Assembly (NCBI RefSeq): GCF_003710825.1
Contig: NZ_RHHQ01000015.1
Span: 145,299-209,298, forward strand
Direction: 5' to 3'
From: Brevibacillus fluminis
Lineage (GTDB): Bacteria; Bacillota; Bacilli; Brevibacillales; Brevibacillaceae
Length of the DNA stretch: 64,000 nucleotides
Under the pieces are notes generated by a model, which saw only the letters and a program-made list of their open reading frames with translations, was not told the DNA's origin and did no database searches. Position numbers and translations under genes: made by a program. This document shows positions 6,642 to 16,446 of this stretch, one piece after another. The first letter of the stretch is position 1, and every line of letters starts with the position of its first letter.

Positions 6642-9600
6642 ATGACAAAACCTACATTTCAAGAGCAATTGGCGAAAAAAATCCTCGTATTGGATGGCGC
6701 GATGGGGACGATGCTCCAACAGGCGAACTTAACGGCTGATGATTTCGGCGGGGACGATCTGGAGGGCTGCAATGAGATTTTGAACATCACCAGACCGGAT
6801 GTGATCCGTCATATCCATGATACGTATTTCGAAGCGGGCGCTGACATTATCGAGACCAACACATTTGGCTCGACCAGCATTGTCCTGGCCGAATACGACA
6901 TTTCGGAGCGGGACGAGGAGCTAAACATTGCGGCGGCACAGATCGCACGTGCTTCGGCGGATCATTATTCCACGCCGGAATGGCCACGATATGTCGCAGG
7001 TGCAATGGGACCGACGACCAAAACGTTGTCGTTGACCGGTGGCGTCACGTTTGATGAGCTGGTGGAAAACTACTATCGCCAAGCCAAAAGCCTGATCATC
7101 GGCGGCGTCGATGTGCTTTTGCTTGAAACTTCCCAAGACACGTTGAATGTGAAGGCGGGCGGGATCGGCATTCGCAAAGCGTTTTCAGAATTGGGCCGCG
7201 AATTGCCCGTGATGATCTCGGGTACGATCGAGCCGATGGGTACGACGCTGGCTGGCCAAAATATCGAGGCGCTTTACATTTCCATCGAACATTTGCAGCC
7301 AATTTCCATCGGGTTGAACTGTGCGACAGGACCTGAGTTCATGAAAGACCATCTGCGTACATTGTCGGAGCTGGCGCAATGCGCGGTCAGCTGTTATCCG
7401 AATGCAGGTCTGCCGGATGAGAACGGCCACTACCACGAATCGCCACAGGGGCTGGCTTCCAAGCTGGCAGCATTTGCCGAGGCTGGCTGGCTCAACGTCG
7501 CAGGCGGCTGCTGCGGGACGACACCGGAGCACATTCGCGCAATTGCAGAAGCGATGAAACACATCAAGCCGCGTGGCAAGGCTCAGCCCCATCCAGCAGC
7601 GGTTTCCGGGATCGAGACGGTGTTCGTCGAAGATGACAATCGCCCGCTCTTGGTCGGGGAGCGTACTAACGTCATCGGTTCCAAAAAATTCAGAGATTTG
7701 ATCGCGGCGGGATCTTACGAGGAAGCGTCGGACATCGCTCGCGCACAAGTGAAGCGCGGCGCGCACGTCATCGACGTCTGCCTGGCTGACCCGGACCGCG
7801 ATGAATATCACGATATGGAGCAGTTCCTCTCGTTTGTGGCCAAAAAAGTGAAGGCGCCGCTCATGATTGACTCTACCGACGCCAATGTGCTGGAGCTGGG
7901 ACTGAAATTTTCTCAAGGGAAAGCGATCATCAACTCGATCAACCTTGAGGACGGACTCGAGCGGTTCGAGCAAGTGGTGCCACTGATTCACAAATACGGG
8001 GCGGCTGTCGTTGTTGGTACGATCGACGAGAAAGGAATGGCGGTTACGCGCGAACGGAAGCTGGAAGTTGCGAAACGTTCCTATGATCTGTTGGTCAATG
8101 AATTCAAGCTTAACCCGCAGGACATCATTTTCGACCCGCTTGTATTCCCCGTCGGAACAGGGGATGAACAATATATCGGTTCAGCTAAGGAGACTGTGGA
8201 AGGGATTCGCCTCATCAAGGAAGCGATGCCCGAGTGCAAAATCGTCCTTGGCGTCAGCAACATTTCGTTCGGCTTGCCTAATGCTGGACGCGAGGTGCTG
8301 AATGCGGTCTTTTTATATCATACGACGTTGGCCGGTCTCGATTATGCGATCGTCAACACGGAGAAGCTGGAGCGCTATGCTTCGATTTCTGAGGAAGAAC
8401 GCAAGCTGTCCGAAGCGCTCTTGTTTGATACCAATGACGAAACATTAGCCAAATTCACGGAGTTTTACCGTCAGAAGAAAAAAGAAGTAAAGGTGGAAGC
8501 GTCCAAACTGACGCTCGAGGAACGATTGGCCGCCTATGTGGTGGAAGGCTCAAAAGACGGCTTGATCCCGGATCTGGAGCTGGCGCTGAAAAAATATGCA
8601 CCGCTCGAGATTATCAACGGTCCGCTGATGCGCGGAATGGAAGAGGTGGGACGCCTCTTCAACGCCAACCAGCTAATCGTTGCGGAAGTGCTGCAGAGCG
8701 CGGAAGTGATGAAGGCGTCTGTGTCCTTTTTGGAGCCGTTCATGGAGAAGTCCGAAAGCGCTGCGAAAGGAAAAATATTGCTCGCGACGGTAAAAGGGGA
8801 TGTGCATGACATCGGGAAAAACCTGGTGGAAATCATCCTGTCGAACAACGGTTACAATGTTGTGAACCTCGGCATCAAAGTGACGCCGGAGCAGCTGATC
8901 GCCTCGGCACGCGAGGAAAATCCTGATGCAATCGGATTGTCCGGCCTGCTAGTGAAATCGGCTCAGCAGATGGTCATCACCGCGCAAGATTTGCGCGAAG
9001 CTGGCATTCATGTGCCGCTGATGGTAGGGGGAGCTGCGCTGACACGTAAGTTCACTTCGAATCGGATTGCCCCTGAATACAGCGGTATCGTCGTCTATGC
9101 GAAAGACGCGATGGACGGCCTTGATTTGGCTAACAAGCTGCAGGACGAAGAGGCACGCAATAAGCTGTGGGCAGAACAGCAGGCTGCTTTGGAGGCAGCG
9201 CAGCAGACTGAGGAGCAAAAGCCAGTCGAGGCAGCGGTTTCGCAGAAGCCGAAGCGCTCCGCGATCAGCCGCACGACGCCGATCTATTTGCCGCCAGACA
9301 CCGAGCGCCACGTGCTCCGCAACTATCCGATTGCACATCTGCAGCCGTACATCAACCAACGGATGCTGCTCGGCAAGCATTTGGGCGTGCGGGGCAACGT
9401 CGAGAAGATGATCGCAGAGGGCGATGAAAAAGTATTGCGTCTGGTCGATGTGGTCGACAGCTTGATCGCCGAGGCGAAGACGGACAACACGATTCAGGCG
9501 CACGGGATGTATCAATTCTTCCCAGCGCAGGCCGATGGGGATGACATCCTCATCTACGATTCGAACGATCACAGCAAGCTGTTGGAACGTTTCACCTTCC

Positions 9601-10097
9601 CGCGGCAAGCGGAAGACCCATTCCTTTGCCTGTCGGACTTCTTGCGGCCAGTGGAAAGCGGTGAAATGGATTATGTCGGCTTCCTGACGGTTACGGCCGG
9701 CTTTGGCATCCGCGAGCGATCTACCGAGCTCAAAGAACGAGGCGACTACCTCCGTTCCCACGTGATGCAGGCGCTGGCGCTGGAGTGCGCCGAAGCGTTT
9801 GCCGAGAGGATCCACCATGTAATGCGCGATAACTGGGGCTTCCCGGACCCGACGGAGATGACCATGCTGGAACGTTTTGGCGCTCGCTATCAAGGGATTC
9901 GCGTGTCTTTTGGATATCCGGCTTGCCCAAGCCTAGAAGACCAGGAGAAGCTGTTCCGCTTGCTGAAACCGGAAGATATTGGCATTCAATTGACAGAAGG
10001 ATTCATGATGGACCCGGAAGCATCCGTTTCCGCGATGGTATTTGCCCATCCAGAAGCGCGTTACTTCAACGCAGGCCCGTCATTGGTGGAAGCATAG
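6642..10097 (+). CDS. metH: Cobalamin-dependent methionine synthase
   Basis: 1151 residues. Transfers the methyl group of 5-methyltetrahydrofolate through methylcobalamin to homocysteine, making methionine. Domains in order: homocysteine-binding barrel (about 1-320) with zinc ligands in GLNCATGP (near 225) and GGCCGTT (near 288); pterin-binding barrel (about 340-600) starting GERTNVIGSKKF; cap and B12 domain (about 635-870) with DVHDIGKN, whose His is the cobalt ligand; and the SAM-binding reactivation domain (about 900-1151). The length is close to that of full-size MetH. ATG 6642 follows GGGAAGAGG. It lies behind a SAM-I riboswitch and is followed 30 nt later by yitJ. Confidence 0.97.
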   Translation: MTKPTFQEQLAKKILVLDGAMGTMLQQANLTADDFGGDDLEGCNEILNITRPDVIRHIHDTYFEAGADIIETNTFGSTSIVLAEYDISERDEELNIAAAQIARASADHYSTPEWPRYVAGAMGPTTKTLSLTGGVTFDELVENYYRQAKSLIIGGVDVLLLETSQDTLNVKAGGIGIRKAFSELGRELPVMISGTIEPMGTTLAGQNIEALYISIEHLQPISIGLNCATGPEFMKDHLRTLSELAQCAVSCYPNAGLPDENGHYHESPQGLASKLAAFAEAGWLNVAGGCCGTTPEHIRAIAEAMKHIKPRGKAQPHPAAVSGIETVFVEDDNRPLLVGERTNVIGSKKFRDLIAAGSYEEASDIARAQVKRGAHVIDVCLADPDRDEYHDMEQFLSFVAKKVKAPLMIDSTDANVLELGLKFSQGKAIINSINLEDGLERFEQVVPLIHKYGAAVVVGTIDEKGMAVTRERKLEVAKRSYDLLVNEFKLNPQDIIFDPLVFPVGTGDEQYIGSAKETVEGIRLIKEAMPECKIVLGVSNISFGLPNAGREVLNAVFLYHTTLAGLDYAIVNTEKLERYASISEEERKLSEALLFDTNDETLAKFTEFYRQKKKEVKVEASKLTLEERLAAYVVEGSKDGLIPDLELALKKYAPLEIINGPLMRGMEEVGRLFNANQLIVAEVLQSAEVMKASVSFLEPFMEKSESAAKGKILLATVKGDVHDIGKNLVEIILSNNGYNVVNLGIKVTPEQLIASAREENPDAIGLSGLLVKSAQQMVITAQDLREAGIHVPLMVGGAALTRKFTSNRIAPEYSGIVVYAKDAMDGLDLANKLQDEEARNKLWAEQQAALEAAQQTEEQKPVEAAVSQKPKRSAISRTTPIYLPPDTERHVLRNYPIAHLQPYINQRMLLGKHLGVRGNVEKMIAEGDEKVLRLVDVVDSLIAEAKTDNTIQAHGMYQFFPAQADGDDILIYDSNDHSKLLERFTFPRQAEDPFLCLSDFLRPVESGEMDYVGFLTVTAGFGIRERSTELKERGDYLRSHVMQALALECAEAFAERIHHVMRDNWGFPDPTEMTMLERFGARYQGIRVSFGYPACPSLEDQEKLFRLLKPEDIGIQLTEGFMMDPEASVSAMVFAHPEARYFNAGPSLVEA

Positions 10098-10127
10098 AGC
10101 GATTTTTGAGGAAGGGAGGGAACCAGA

Positions 10128-11978
10128 TTGGCAAACAAACCGAATTTGAAAGAATATGTAAAAGATCATCTGATAGTCGGCGATGGCGCGATGGCCACAC
10201 AGCTGTACCAGCTTGGCGTGCCTGTCGGCGTCAGCTACGAGGAATTGTGTTTGTCCAATCCGCAGCTGGTGCAAAGCGTGCACGCGGCCTATTATCGGGC
10301 GGGTGCGCGCCTGATCGAAACGAACACATTTAGTGCAAACCGGGACAGCCTGACACGTTTCGGGCTGGAAAGCAAAGTGACGCGGATCAATCGCGCTGCC
10401 GTGACGATCGCTCGCAATGCGGTCGGGGAAGATGCGTACGTTATCGGCGGAATCGGCTCCATTATCGCGGGCCGCGTCCGCAGCCAGCAGCTGGATGAAT
10501 ACCGTGACCAATTCGAGGAGCAGGCGACCGCGCTCCTCCATGCAGGCGCGGATGGCATCCTGCTTGAGACGTTTCTCGATTTGGATGAATTGCGACTAGC
10601 AGTGGAAGTGATTCGTCCGCTAACCGAGCTGCCGATCATTGCCCAGTTGGCAACACTGGAGGTGGGCCGAACACGGGACGGCTATACGCTCACCGAAGCA
10701 TTCGCGCAGCTGCAGCAAAGCGGTGCCGACATCGTCGGACTCAACTGTCGCCTAGGTCCGGCAGAAGTCATTCGCTCGTTTGAAACAACTGTCACACCGG
10801 ACGACATCCTCTTGTCGGCATTCCCCAACGCGGGTCGCCTTGGCCTCTCCGACGGGGAATATGCTTACAAATCGTCACCTGATTATTTCGCCCAAAGCGC
10901 TTTGCTGCTGCGCAAACAAGGCGTCAGAATCATCGGCGGCTGTTGCGGTACAACACCGGATCACATCCGGGCAATGGCGGAAGCACTGGCTGAGTTGCCC
11001 CCGGTTGAACGGTTCAATCCGAGTCCGGCAACAGAGCCGCGCATCGAGATCGGCACCGTCGCTCCACGCCGTACGCCGCATATCGTTGACAAGGTAAAAC
11101 AACAGCACACGATCATTGTAGAGTTTGACCCGCCGAAAGATTTGGATGCAGAGGGCTTCTTGCACGGCTGCTGCGAATTGCACAATGCCGGAGCGGATGC
11201 AGTTACATTAGCGGACAACTCGCTTGCCAACGTGCGAATGAGCAACATGGCGCTGGGTGCGATGATGAAGAGTCAATACGGCTTGGAGCCGCTTTTGCAT
11301 TTGGCCTGCCGCGACCGCAATCTGATCGGTCAGCAGTCGCATCTGATGGGCTTGCATGCGCTCGGCATCGACCAAGTGCTGGTCGTCACAGGGGATCCAT
11401 CTCGCTTCGGCGATCTGCCGGGGGCAAGCTCCGTATTCGATGTCACATCATTCGACCTCATCCGAATGATCAAGCAGCTCAATGAAGGCATATCGTTTTC
11501 TGGGCGACCGCTTAAACAAAAAGCCAATTTCTTGGTTGGTGCAGCGTTTAACCCGCATGTACGCCAGATCGAGGCGGCTGTCCAACGTCTGGAGCGGAAG
11601 GTGGAGGCGGGCGCCGACTACATCATGACGCAGCCGGTTTACGACGCGGAAACGATTAAATTGATCTATGATGCGACCAAACACATCGACATTCCGATTT
11701 TCATTGGCATCATGCCGCTCACAAGCTACCGCAACGCGCAATTTCTGCACAACGAAGTGCCGGGAATCAAGCTTTCCGACATGGCTCTGGAGCGCATGAA
11801 AAACGTGGAGGGCGAAGCGGCCCGCCAAGAAGGAATCCAAATGGCCAAGGAGCTTTTGGATGTTGCAATGAGCTATTTCAAAGGCATTTACTTGATCACG
11901 CCGTTCAACTATTACCAGATGACCGTCGAGCTGACCCAGTACGTACGTAAGCAAGCACTGCTGCAGCCGACGCGCTGA
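10128..11978 (+). CDS. yitJ: Bifunctional homocysteine S-methyltransferase / 5,10-methylenetetrahydrofolate reductase (YitJ type)
   Basis: 616 residues from TTG 10128 after GGAAGGGAGGG. The N-terminal half is a homocysteine methyltransferase barrel with zinc ligands in GLNCRLGP (near 204) and GGCCGTT (near 270). The C-terminal half (from about 325, IIVEFDPPKD) is an FAD-containing MTHFR barrel (KANFLVGAAFNPH, DYIMTQPVYD) that makes 5-methyl-THF. The two-domain fusion is known from B. subtilis YitJ. With metH it forms an operon that both produces the methyl donor and uses it; both genes share the upstream SAM riboswitch. A terminator follows at 11994. Confidence 0.93.
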   Translation: MANKPNLKEYVKDHLIVGDGAMATQLYQLGVPVGVSYEELCLSNPQLVQSVHAAYYRAGARLIETNTFSANRDSLTRFGLESKVTRINRAAVTIARNAVGEDAYVIGGIGSIIAGRVRSQQLDEYRDQFEEQATALLHAGADGILLETFLDLDELRLAVEVIRPLTELPIIAQLATLEVGRTRDGYTLTEAFAQLQQSGADIVGLNCRLGPAEVIRSFETTVTPDDILLSAFPNAGRLGLSDGEYAYKSSPDYFAQSALLLRKQGVRIIGGCCGTTPDHIRAMAEALAELPPVERFNPSPATEPRIEIGTVAPRRTPHIVDKVKQQHTIIVEFDPPKDLDAEGFLHGCCELHNAGADAVTLADNSLANVRMSNMALGAMMKSQYGLEPLLHLACRDRNLIGQQSHLMGLHALGIDQVLVVTGDPSRFGDLPGASSVFDVTSFDLIRMIKQLNEGISFSGRPLKQKANFLVGAAFNPHVRQIEAAVQRLERKVEAGADYIMTQPVYDAETIKLIYDATKHIDIPIFIGIMPLTSYRNAQFLHNEVPGIKLSDMALERMKNVEGEAARQEGIQMAKELLDVAMSYFKGIYLITPFNYYQMTVELTQYVRKQALLQPTR

Positions 11979-11993
11979 CAATTGAAATCGAGC

Positions 11994-12031
11994 AAAAAAG
12001 CCAACTCCCTAATCGGACTGTTGGCTTTTTT
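11994..12031 (+). terminator. Terminator of the metH-yitJ operon
   Basis: GCCAAC (12000-12005) pairs with GTTGGC (12020-12025), with an A run before and six T residues after. Confidence 0.9.
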
Positions 12032-12089
12032 GTGTACACGTACGCGACTAGTCTGGTATCGCAAATAAAGGGCGTTTCGCATAAAGCAG

Positions 12090-12629
12090 CTACTTGTTTT
12101 TTTTACGAAAACGGCGCACCTTCATCAAGTTGCCGCAGCATTTGTCGTCACACCAGCGCGCTGCACGATTGCGACTTTGGTCGTAAAAAATCCAGCGGCA
12201 ATCCGAATTGTCGCACATTTTCAGCCGGCGCAGATCACCTTTCGCGAGCAATTCGGCCAAATCGAGCGCGATCCGGGCTGTGACGTACGGCCAGCCGTTG
12301 AGTGCACTCACTTGTGTAAGCTGCAACCCGTTTTCGGTGCGGGACAGCTGTGGATAAGAAGAGTACGGCTGCAAAGCTTCGTTGAAAAAGGCAATGTCCG
12401 CATCGCGCAGTGGCTCTCCGGCGACGGTATATTCGACGATTGTGCGCAAGCTGTCGCGAAACAAGGTCAAGTCACGCACGTCTCTTATCGCCGAGAGATC
12501 GGCGGGCAAGTCCCATTTTGCCAAAAACCACTCCAGCCAGTCTGCTTTCTCCAAACGGTTCTCGTGACGTCCAGAGCCGCGCCAATCCCTCCAGTCGCTA
12601 TTAAGAAAATCCAAGCTTATCAATTCCAT
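12090..12629 (-). CDS. CGNR zinc-finger protein (ABATE domain)
   Basis: 179 residues, ATG 12629. The C-terminal part has the spaced cysteines of the CGNR finger: CDNSDCRWIFYDQSRN followed by WCDDKCCGNLMKVRRFR. The N-terminal 110 residues match the usual ABATE-type stress-linked domain in size and position. Proteins of this type are annotated as putative DNA/RNA-binding regulators, with function largely unproven (family knowledge). It ends in a basic KVRRFRKKNK tail. It is a single gene convergent with the metH operon. Confidence 0.85.
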   Translation of the reverse strand: MELISLDFLNSDWRDWRGSGRHENRLEKADWLEWFLAKWDLPADLSAIRDVRDLTLFRDSLRTIVEYTVAGEPLRDADIAFFNEALQPYSSYPQLSRTENGLQLTQVSALNGWPYVTARIALDLAELLAKGDLRRLKMCDNSDCRWIFYDQSRNRAARWCDDKCCGNLMKVRRFRKKNK

Positions 12630-12790
12630 AGAAAATCCTCCTGCTTGTGCCTTGAAATCATTTCCAGTCTGTGCTACGTTATATTTGTAACCATCTATTT
12701 CTGTTATGATAGTTACGTGATCGGTTGTTCTTTTTTGCCATTATACCGCTGAAAAAAAGAAATGAGTAGACATTGCGAGGAGGATTCGGG

Positions 12791-13285
12791 ATGAATCGGA
12801 TGGAGCTGCTGTTGCATGAATTGGAGATCACAACGGAGACGGAAGACTGGTATCCGCCGCTGCACGTTGCCTTGGAAGGGGTTACGGCAGCACAAGCGAG
12901 CTGGAGACCGCAGGGGGAAGCCGCCAACACGATTTGGGAGACGGCGAATCATCTGCTGTTTTACAAGGAACGCTTGCTCAAACAACTGACGGTAGGCTAC
13001 ACGAACCCGCAGGGCATGACCAACGATGACACGTTTGCCGTCGATGCGGCGCCGGATGATGAAGCTGCCTGGCAAGCGACACGCGAGCGGCTTGTGGCAG
13101 TTCATCGCGATCTGCATGCCTTGCTCTCCTCTATGCCTGAGGAGGCCTTCGACCGTCCCCATCCGACCCGTCCGCTCGGCTTGATGGTGACCAGCATTGT
13201 TTTGCACGACGCTTGTCATACCGGTCAAATCGTGATGATCCGCAAGCTGCAAGGGTCATGGCCTGCCCGCCGTTTGTTTGAGTAA
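12791..13285 (+). CDS. DinB-family protein (DinB/YfiT-like putative metalloenzyme)
   Basis: 164 residues from ATG 12791, preceded by GCGAGGAGGATT (12775-12786). A four-helix DinB fold is indicated by ETANHLLFYKERLL near the N-terminal third and the C-terminal HDACHTGQIVMIRKLQG, supplying the spaced histidines that normally bind a metal. Family members include thiol-dependent S-transferases such as BstA and many uncharacterised stress proteins; the substrate cannot be read from sequence. Single gene. Confidence 0.85.
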   Translation: MNRMELLLHELEITTETEDWYPPLHVALEGVTAAQASWRPQGEAANTIWETANHLLFYKERLLKQLTVGYTNPQGMTNDDTFAVDAAPDDEAAWQATRERLVAVHRDLHALLSSMPEEAFDRPHPTRPLGLMVTSIVLHDACHTGQIVMIRKLQGSWPARRLFE

Positions 13286-13364
13286 AACGCGTCCTCGATC
13301 CTAACCAAGTGGGTTATTTTTGTCCCTTCCCGCATAGACTTCTTTTGAGATGGGGGGAGGGACG

Positions 13365-14078
13365 ATGGCTCCTTTTCGGTTTCGCCGTCGACGCATGTAC
13401 GCTCCGATTTCGCGAAAACGGCTGTATTTCTTTTCGTTTTTGATTTTTCTGGTACTAACCGTTCAATCACTTTTTTTTGTGGAGCAAAAATTAGAGCCGA
13501 CCGTCCTGATCATTGCTAAACAAAAAGCCGAACAGCTGGCCAAAGACGCCATTTCCGATGCGGTGACGAAAAAGATCGCGCAGATGAACATTAACAACAA
13601 CGATTTCATCAAGATGGAAAAGGATAAGGACAACAAGATTAAGGCGATCAATCTGGATTTTAAAGAATATTCGCGAATTTTGGGGGAGACGACCGAGCGG
13701 ATCAAAAACACGCTGGATGAGTTTGAGTTCGAGCCGACGAAAAATTACATTCCGATTGGATTGGCGACGGGCAGTAGCTTTTTGGCTGAGATGGGGCCAA
13801 GTTTGCCTGTTACGTATGTGCCGATCGGCGCGGTGAAGACCAACCTGGAGACCAAAATGGCGGAAGCTGGAATCAACATGGTACTGGTGACCGTCTACAT
13901 ACGCGTCGAGGTGACGCTGAGGATCGTCATACCGTTCGCGACCGACCAGACTACGGTGGTCACGAGTATCCCGATCACCAACTCACTCGTGATCGGCGAT
14001 GTGCCGGATTACTGGTACAACAACTCGGAAGGAAAGCCGGATGTGCCGCGGCCGTCGGAAGTGCAATTGAATAACTGA
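13365..14078 (+). CDS. yunB: Sporulation protein YunB
   Basis: 237 residues from ATG 13365, eight bases after GGGGGGAGGG; an in-frame ATG at 13350 lacks a ribosome binding site. The N-terminus is basic (FRFRRRRMYAPISRKRLYF), followed by one transmembrane helix (FFSFLIFLVLTVQSLFFV). The large extracytoplasmic part contains KNYIPIGLATGSSFLAEMG and VPIGAVKTNLETKMAEAGIN, characteristic of YunB. In B. subtilis yunB is transcribed in the mother cell by sigma-E and its loss reduces sporulation (family knowledge). Single gene with its own terminator. Confidence 0.9.
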   Translation: MAPFRFRRRRMYAPISRKRLYFFSFLIFLVLTVQSLFFVEQKLEPTVLIIAKQKAEQLAKDAISDAVTKKIAQMNINNNDFIKMEKDKDNKIKAINLDFKEYSRILGETTERIKNTLDEFEFEPTKNYIPIGLATGSSFLAEMGPSLPVTYVPIGAVKTNLETKMAEAGINMVLVTVYIRVEVTLRIVIPFATDQTTVVTSIPITNSLVIGDVPDYWYNNSEGKPDVPRPSEVQLNN

Positions 14079-14094
14079 TGCTTAAAAGCATGCG

Positions 14095-14124
14095 AAAAAG
14101 CCGTTTGGATGAAAAACGGCTTTT
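14095..14124 (+). terminator. Terminator of yunB
   Basis: AAAGCCGTTT and AAACGGCTTT form the stem (14097-14123) around GGATGA. Confidence 0.85.
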
Positions 14125-14144
14125 CTCTTTGGCTGTCGCGATTT

Positions 14145-14642
14145 TCATTTCAAAATCAATTGATAAAACGAAACATCCTGGAACTGGTCGAATTTGTAGC
14201 CGACCTCGCGGAAGGTGCCGGCCCATTCGAAGCCGAGGCGCTTATGCAGCTGCACGCTCGCATCGTTGCCTTGCGTAATGCCTGCAATCAGCACGTGAAA
14301 ATCGTTTTCTCTCGCCAGTGCGATCAGTTCATTCATGAGGAGCTTGCCGAGCCCTTTGCCGTGATGCTCATGGTGGATATAAATAGAGGATTCTCCGGTT
14401 TGCTGATACGCTTGTTTTTCGCGAAACATGCTGATCGTTGCATAGCCGATGACCGCGCCATCCTGTTCGGCAACGATGAGCGGATAGCGGCCCGTGAACT
14501 TGTGGAACCATTTTTCGCGCTGTTCCAACGTTTGTTCTTCCAAGTCAAAGGTTGCGGCAGACGTACGCACAACGTGATTATAGATCGCAAGCAGAGCGGG
14601 GAGATCGGAGAGATGTGCATTTCTTACTGTGATTTCTGACAT
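14145..14642 (-). CDS. GNAT N-acetyltransferase (phosphinothricin-acetyltransferase-like)
   Basis: 165 residues from ATG 14642 with GGCGGTGA upstream; ten further in-frame residues upstream have no ribosome binding site. Acetyl-CoA-binding motif HHGKGLGKLLMN (near 90), GITQGNDASVQLHKRLGF (near 120) and GYKFDQFQDVSFYQ near the end place it in the PAT/YwnH-type GNAT group that acetylates amino-group substrates such as phosphinothricin, methionine sulfone or sulfoximine. The real substrate is unknown. Single gene. Confidence 0.88.
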   Translation of the reverse strand: MSEITVRNAHLSDLPALLAIYNHVVRTSAATFDLEEQTLEQREKWFHKFTGRYPLIVAEQDGAVIGYATISMFREKQAYQQTGESSIYIHHEHHGKGLGKLLMNELIALARENDFHVLIAGITQGNDASVQLHKRLGFEWAGTFREVGYKFDQFQDVSFYQLILK

Positions 14643-14706
14643 AAGGTCACCGCCTATAGTAGATACAAACATTTTATGTTAGGTTTCCTCACATCGTCAA
14701 GAGTAG

Positions 14707-14748
14707 AAAAAATCCCCGCTCACACCAGTTCGGCGCAAACGGGGATTT
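14707..14748 (-). terminator. Terminator of the M32 carboxypeptidase gene
   Basis: Minus strand: AAATCCCCG and CGGGGATTTTTTC form the stem and T run. Confidence 0.85.
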
Positions 14749-14770
14749 GCATAATCGGTTCAGTTGCTTA

Positions 14771-16288
14771 TTACAGCTGGTAAATCGTTTTGTATTTGCT
14801 TTCCAGGTAGTCGACCAAATAGTTGGCGTTGGTCAACTCGCCGGTAATATCTTGCAACAGCTCGTTCGGGCTTTTCATTTTGCCATGACGATGAATTTTT
14901 TCCTTCAGCCAGCTGCGAATTGGCGCGAATTGGCCAGAGGCGATCAGCTCGTCGTAGTTGCTGATTTCTTTTTTGAGTGTGTTGGTGATTTGCGCGGCAT
15001 ATACGTTGCCCAAGGAATAGGTTGGGAAGTAGCCGAACAAGCCCTCGGACCAGTGAACGTCCTGCATGCAGCCATTTGCATCGGAATCCGGCGTGACGCC
15101 GAGATATTCCTGCATTTTTTCGTTCCACAGGTGTGGCAAATCTTCCACCGCGAGCGATCCTTCGATCAAGCCTTTTTCCAGCTCATAACGGATCATGATG
15201 TGCAGGTTGTAGGTGACCTCATCGGCTTCGATACGGATGAGCGATGGTGTCACTTGGTTAACGGCACGGTAGAAGCGCTCTACGTTGACGCCTTCCAGCT
15301 GAGTCGGGAATTGCTTGGTCAGATCGCCGTAGAAATGGTTCCAGAACGGCAGGCTGCGTCCGACCATGTTCTCCCAATAGCGGGACTGTGATTCATGGAT
15401 GCCCATCGAAGTGCCGTCGCACAGCGGCGTGCCGAACAGGTCCATCGAGATGTTTTGCTCATAAATCGCATGCCCAGTCTCGTGGATGCTGCCGAACAGG
15501 GCAGTGCGCAGATCGTTTGGAATGAAGCGGGTGGTGATGCGCACATCGGTAGGCGCGAACGTGGTGCAGAACGGATGCGCGCTGACATCGAGGCGACCAG
15601 CAGCGAAATCGTAGCCGATCTGCTCGACGATGAAGCGATTGAATTTCTCTTGCTCACTTGGCTCGTAATGCTTAGTCAGGAAGCTCGTGTCAGGCTGGTT
15701 GGGTGAAGCTGCGATGGCTGCGACGAGATCGACCGTTTTGGCGCGCAGTGTCGCAAACATTGGATCGAGCTGGCCGACCGTCATACCTGGTTCATACATA
15801 TCGAGCAGAGCGTTGTATTTGTGGCCGTTGTAGCCCCAATAGCCGATGAATTCTTGCTGGAAGGCAACGATTTTTTCCAGGTATGGGCGGAAAGCAGCGA
15901 AATCGTTTTTCGGACGAGCTTCCTCCCAAACCGAGCCAGATGTTGCTGTCAGTACGACATACTCTTGGTAGCGGTCCGCAGGCAGCTTTTTCGAACGGTC
16001 AAACTCTTTGCGGCATTCCTGAACGGTTTTCGCCAAAATTGGATCGAGGGTCGAAAATACCGCCGGCTCTTCAAGTGCAAGCAAGTATTCCTCCATCTGT
16101 GGAGATGTCGCCAGCTTGAAGTGCTCGCCGGACAGCATGCCGATGACGTTGGAGCGGGCTTCGGTTCCTTTGCGGGGAGCCTTGGTGCGCAGGTCCCAGC
16201 TCAAGACAGCGATGGCTTGCGAGTACGTCACAAGCTTGTTGACATATTCACGAAACGATTTGACCAATGTTTCCTGGGTCGTAGACAT
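14771..16288 (-). CDS. Metallocarboxypeptidase, family M32 (YpwA type)
   Basis: 505 residues from ATG 16288, placed correctly after AAGGAGGT; the frame continues 18 codons upstream without a ribosome binding site. The zinc motif HETGH is in SIHETGHAIYEQN, with the conserved downstream GIHESQSRYWENMVGRS and the IRIEADEVTYNLHIMIRYE block typical of M32. The length is standard. These cytoplasmic enzymes release C-terminal residues from peptides, with broad specificity except against proline. Single gene. Confidence 0.95.
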   Translation of the reverse strand: MSTTQETLVKSFREYVNKLVTYSQAIAVLSWDLRTKAPRKGTEARSNVIGMLSGEHFKLATSPQMEEYLLALEEPAVFSTLDPILAKTVQECRKEFDRSKKLPADRYQEYVVLTATSGSVWEEARPKNDFAAFRPYLEKIVAFQQEFIGYWGYNGHKYNALLDMYEPGMTVGQLDPMFATLRAKTVDLVAAIAASPNQPDTSFLTKHYEPSEQEKFNRFIVEQIGYDFAAGRLDVSAHPFCTTFAPTDVRITTRFIPNDLRTALFGSIHETGHAIYEQNISMDLFGTPLCDGTSMGIHESQSRYWENMVGRSLPFWNHFYGDLTKQFPTQLEGVNVERFYRAVNQVTPSLIRIEADEVTYNLHIMIRYELEKGLIEGSLAVEDLPHLWNEKMQEYLGVTPDSDANGCMQDVHWSEGLFGYFPTYSLGNVYAAQITNTLKKEISNYDELIASGQFAPIRSWLKEKIHRHGKMKSPNELLQDITGELTNANYLVDYLESKYKTIYQL

Positions 16289-16446
16289 AGCGGGAAATAC
16301 CTCCTTGCGGTTATGTAGTAAAAAAAATTTTATTAATTCCAATTATACCATAACCTACATCTTTTTCTACCTACTTTCATGCTGCCCCATTTGTCTGTAT
16401 AATCGTACTGATGGAAGAACCACTTTTGAGCTTAGGAGAAATGTAA

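Noticed and set aside
7185..8171. Long minus-strand open frame inside metH
   Set aside because: Same reason: metH is intact on the plus strand with conserved motifs throughout.
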